Positions 42,020-43,984 of a stretch of DNA of 43,984 nucleotides are shown piece by piece. How positions within the stretch are numbered: the stretch's first letter is position 1; each line of letters starts with the position of its first letter. The translations under genes were made by a program, and so were the position numbers. Source of the DNA: an uncultured Clostridia bacterium (lineage in GTDB: Bacteria > Bacillota > Clostridia > Lachnospirales > Bianqueaceae); assembly GCA_944383515.1 (NCBI GenBank), contig CALWPV010000053.1, forward strand, positions 1 through 43,984, read 5' to 3'. Below the pieces are notes generated by a model. That model made no database searches, had not been told where the DNA came from, and saw only the letters and a list, made by a program, of their open reading frames with translations.

Positions 42020-43078
42020 TTATAAATCCAGCTTTAAATCGTTCTCTTTAATCCAGCCGGCTTTGCGCATGGGCGCCGCAATGAGACAGGTCAGCACTGC
42101 CGGCAAAATGAATGAAATAAGAATGAGGCCCGTCCAGTCCATCCAGCCGATGCGGATCCCTTCATTGATCCAACCGGTATAAACTCCAATCTGACCCACC
42201 AACCCGCAGGTACCCATTCCCGAAGACACCGCCGCACCATTCATTTCTAGTTTAAAAAGGCACGTGGCCAGCGGTCCGGTAATGGCCGACGCAATCGTAG
42301 GCGGCAGCCAGATGCGAGGATTCTTGACAATATTGCCCATTTGCAGCATGCTGGTTCCCAGCCCCTGAGCAACCAAGCCGCCCCAGCGATTCTCGCGAAA
42401 GCTCATAACCGCAAACCCAATCATTTGCGCACAGCACCCGGCAACCGCCGCGCCACCCGCGAGTCCTGTTAGGTTCAGCGCCGCGCAAATAGCCGCGCTG
42501 CTAATCGGCAGCGTAAGCGCAATGCCTACAATGACCGAAACCAAAATACCCATAAAGAAAGGCTGCAGCTCCGTAGCCCAGATAATGGCTTCACCCACCG
42601 CGCTGGCGGCGCTGCCTATGGGCGGCGCTAAATAAATAGATAAAAGAGAACCCGAAACAATAGTGACAATGGGGGTAACCAAGATATCTACCTTTGTCTC
42701 TTTACTCACCGCTTTTCCAAGCTCAGCCGCCACAATCGCCATGACTAATACGGCCAGCGGCCCACCGGCGCCGCCCAGTGTATCGGCCGCGTACCCTACC
42801 GCGGCCAGCGAAAATAATACCAGCGGCGGACAGTGCAGCGCGAAGCCAATGGAAATGGCCATGGCAGGCCCTTTTACCGCCGACGCAAACGAACCGATTT
42901 GCTCTAAAACCGGTACGCCTAGTTGCTGCCCTAATGTGCTTAAAATAGTTCCAATCAGCAGCGAGGCAAACAGCCCCTGCGCCATGGCTCCCATAGCGTC
43001 AATGCCATACCGCCTAGCCGAAAAAATAATATCTTTTCGCCTTAAAAACTCCTTAACTGCATGCTTTTTTTTGCCCAT
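42020..43078 (-). CDS. PTS-type IIC membrane permease (PTS_EIIC_2 family)
   Basis: Membrane protein of 352 residues with nine or ten hydrophobic segments. Gly-rich loops such as GVPVLEQIGSFASAVKGPAM, VTPIVTIVSGSL and LPPTIASAITGPLA match the PTS_EIIC_2 group of putative PTS permeases that lack attached IIA/IIB domains. ATG at 43078 has GGAGGAG eight bases upstream; the longer frame starts inside a leader palindrome and is rejected. No other PTS gene lies nearby, so the substrate and even the energy source are uncertain. It has a long palindrome-rich leader. Confidence 0.85.
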   Translation of the reverse strand: MGKKKHAVKEFLRRKDIIFSARRYGIDAMGAMAQGLFASLLIGTILSTLGQQLGVPVLEQIGSFASAVKGPAMAISIGFALHCPPLVLFSLAAVGYAADTLGGAGGPLAVLVMAIVAAELGKAVSKETKVDILVTPIVTIVSGSLLSIYLAPPIGSAASAVGEAIIWATELQPFFMGILVSVIVGIALTLPISSAAICAALNLTGLAGGAAVAGCCAQMIGFAVMSFRENRWGGLVAQGLGTSMLQMGNIVKNPRIWLPPTIASAITGPLATCLFKLEMNGAAVSSGMGTCGLVGQIGVYTGWINEGIRIGWMDWTGLILISFILPAVLTCLIAAPMRKAGWIKENDLKLDL

Positions 43079-43106
43079 GGGCCTTCTCCTCCGTTTTTCC
43101 CTATTT

Positions 43107-43210
43107 ATAAGTTTGGCGTTACACGCCAACTTATCGTCCTGTGTGGGTATTATACCATAAGTTGGCGCATACGCGCCAACTTAGCAAGAATTTCTTCGAA
43201 ATTCTTGCGG
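43107..43210 (-). promoter_or_regulatory. Three successive palindromes in the PTS gene leader
   Basis: In order on the plus strand: an imperfect palindrome built on AAGTTTGGCGT and ACGCCAACTT (43107-43134), an 11-base exact one TAAGTTGGCGC/GCGCCAACTTA (43157-43182), and GCAAGAATTTC/GAAATTCTTGC (about 43184-43210). The first two share AAGTTGGCG. A second TATAAT (43148-43153, minus) lies between them. They could be operators or RNA hairpins. Confidence 0.5.
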
Positions 43211-43225
43211 TCGTTCTGGATTGTC

Positions 43226-43254
43226 ATTATACCATATGACGGGTATAGGTTCAA
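43226..43254 (-). promoter_or_regulatory. Promoter of the PTS IIC gene
   Basis: Minus-strand TTGAAC (43249-43254) and TATAAT (43226-43231), spacer 17. The bases after the -10 (ACCGCAAGAA) also follow the promoter at 24681. Confidence 0.7.
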
Positions 43255-43260
43255 TGGTTG

Positions 43261-43577
43261 TGGCTTGGCCCAGGGCATTTCTCCCCTACCGTGCTCCCAT
43301 TCTCTTAGTAATAGATATAATTCTCCCCTGCGGCCCTGCTAAATATAGAAAGATAGAGATACACGATATCCCTTTTTCTTTCTCTTACACAGCAAAAAGG
43401 GTGCAATAATTTCCTTTTTTATCCTTTTTAGCATATAGCTAGAAAATTATTATCCCTCTATATAGCCAAAGACTGCCGCGCAGGTATTTTTTGTATATCT
43501 ATCTTCGCCAAAATCGCCCTTTGGCAGGGGTAAATTACCCCTGTAGCGGAACGCTACCTCTAATGTCAGAGAATAAA
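43261..43577. repeat. 316-bp intergenic repeat, copy 2
   Basis: Partner of 24305-24620. It contains the exact palindrome CAGGGGTAAATTACCCCTG (43525-43543) followed by GTAGCG-GAA-CGCTAC; both are degraded in copy 1. It has no intact gene. The stretch 43578-43718 after it holds only the upstream region of rubredoxin. Confidence 0.85.
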
Positions 43578-43718
43578 AGTCAATAGAAAATCGCAGTGCT
43601 TTAAATTGCGAATAAAAAATTTAAAAGCAATTGCCATTCGGGCCATTTTATGCTATGCTAGTTGCTAGACAGGCTTACCGCCTGGCAAAAACTGTTATCA
43701 ACAAGGAGGAACAAAACA

Positions 43719-43877
43719 ATGAAGTATGTATGCACTGTTTGTGGCTATATCTATGACGAGGCTGCCGGCGAGCCGGATAGCGGCATTGAAGCTGGAACCA
43801 AATGGGAGGATGTTCCGGAAGATTTCGTTTGTCCCCTGTGCGGTGTTGGCAAAGACCAATTCGAAGTAGAAGAATAA
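43719..43877 (+). CDS. Rubredoxin
   Basis: Iron electron-transfer protein of 52 residues. The two Cys pairs are [11 protein letters not shown] and [13 protein letters not shown], binding one iron. The length is standard. ATG at 43719 has AAGGAGG eight bases upstream; upstream in-frame codons are not needed. Rubredoxins pass electrons to oxygen- or peroxide-reducing enzymes in anaerobes. It is followed by a terminator-like stem and then another gene start, perhaps a flavoprotein partner outside the window. Confidence 0.97.
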   Translation: MKYVCTVCGYIYDEAAGEPDSGIEAGTKWEDVPEDFVCPLCGVGKDQFEVEE

Positions 43878-43888
43878 TCCGCGCCAAG

Positions 43889-43918
43889 GAGCAGGCTGCC
43901 GCTGAGCGGAGCCTGCTC
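43889..43918 (+). terminator. Hairpin after rubredoxin
   Basis: GAGCAGGCT and CCGC pair with GCGG and AGCCTGCTC around TGA with one bulged G. Only three T follow, so termination may be partial. Confidence 0.6.
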
Positions 43919-43946
43919 TTTGCTATTGATCAGAAATGGAGATTCT

Positions 43947-43984
43947 ATGATTTTACTTTATCAAGTTGATACACTGCCCGGTTT
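43947..43984 (+). CDS. Start of an unidentified gene, cut by window edge
   Basis: ATG at 43947 has GGAG five bases upstream and reads MILLYQVDTLPG before the window ends. Too short to assign to a family. Confidence 0.5.
   Translation, partial: MILLYQVDTLPG

Noticed and set aside
43079..43129. Seventeen-codon N-terminal extension of the PTS IIC protein
   Set aside because: It starts inside a leader palindrome without a ribosome site, whereas ATG at 43078 has GGAGGAG at the right distance.
1..43984. tRNA, rRNA, transposase or integrase genes
   Set aside because: I looked for tRNA T-loop words, IS ends and recombinase motifs and found none that I could support.

Overview
The window looks like a chromosomal segment of an anaerobic, endospore-forming member of the Clostridia. 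The evidence is a YunB-type sporulation gene, a serine T-box leader before serS, an Agr-type quorum-sensing locus with a GHKL kinase, rubredoxin, BioY, heterodimeric ABC exporters and strong purine-rich ribosome binding sites. Most of the window has intermediate GC. The first 3.4 kb is clearly AT-rich, so that part is probably acquired. I cannot name the genus from sequence alone.

Layout. (1) Positions 1-3364, minus strand: a LoaP-type antiterminator gene followed by a peptide-modification cassette of a radical SAM/SPASM enzyme (split by a one-base frameshift), an acyl-carrier-like protein, a cytoplasmic S8 protease and the start of a further gene cut by the window edge. Its leader carries a promoter framed by an inverted repeat, a hairpin, a terminator-like stem and a small Cys-containing ORF. 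(2) 3.4-6.2 kb: an Agr-like system, with kinase (minus), AgrB and a short AgrD-like peptide (plus), and a LytTR-type regulator (minus). (3) 6.4-12.3 kb: M14 carboxypeptidase, ZIP transporter, YdcF protein, MATE pump, and an orphan PD-(D/E)XK-like protein. (4) 12.3-13.6 kb: 1.3 kb without genes, holding a tandem duplication of about 364 bp and many palindromes. (5) 13.6-16.6 kb, minus: CBS protein, hemolysin-III family protein, serS with T-box. (6) 16.7-21.1 kb, plus: MATE, bioY, ABC exporter, thiE. (7) 21.1-24.8 kb, minus: two overlapping solute-binding-type lipoprotein genes without permeases, whose upstream region copies the agrC-tail/terminator/promoter segment of 3.3-3.5 kb and also carries a 316-bp repeat. 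(8) 24.8-31.3 kb: GNAT, map, and a MerR regulator divergent from a heterodimeric ABC exporter. (9) 31.4-38.4 kb: VWA protein, small membrane protein, yebC, a three-gene operon ending in a MalY/PatB-like C-S lyase, LysR regulator and yigZ. (10) 38.5-43.98 kb: yunB, class A PBP, PTS-type IIC protein, the second 316-bp repeat copy, rubredoxin, and the start of another gene.

The most unusual material is the LoaP/radical SAM/ACP/S8 island with its leader architecture next to an Agr system whose signal peptide lacks a Cys in the expected ring position; the duplicated agrC-tail/promoter module; the paired 316-bp repeat; and the 1.3-kb repeat-rich gap. No tRNA, rRNA, CRISPR array, transposase or integrase gene was seen. 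All function calls rest on motif recognition by eye; no database search was run.
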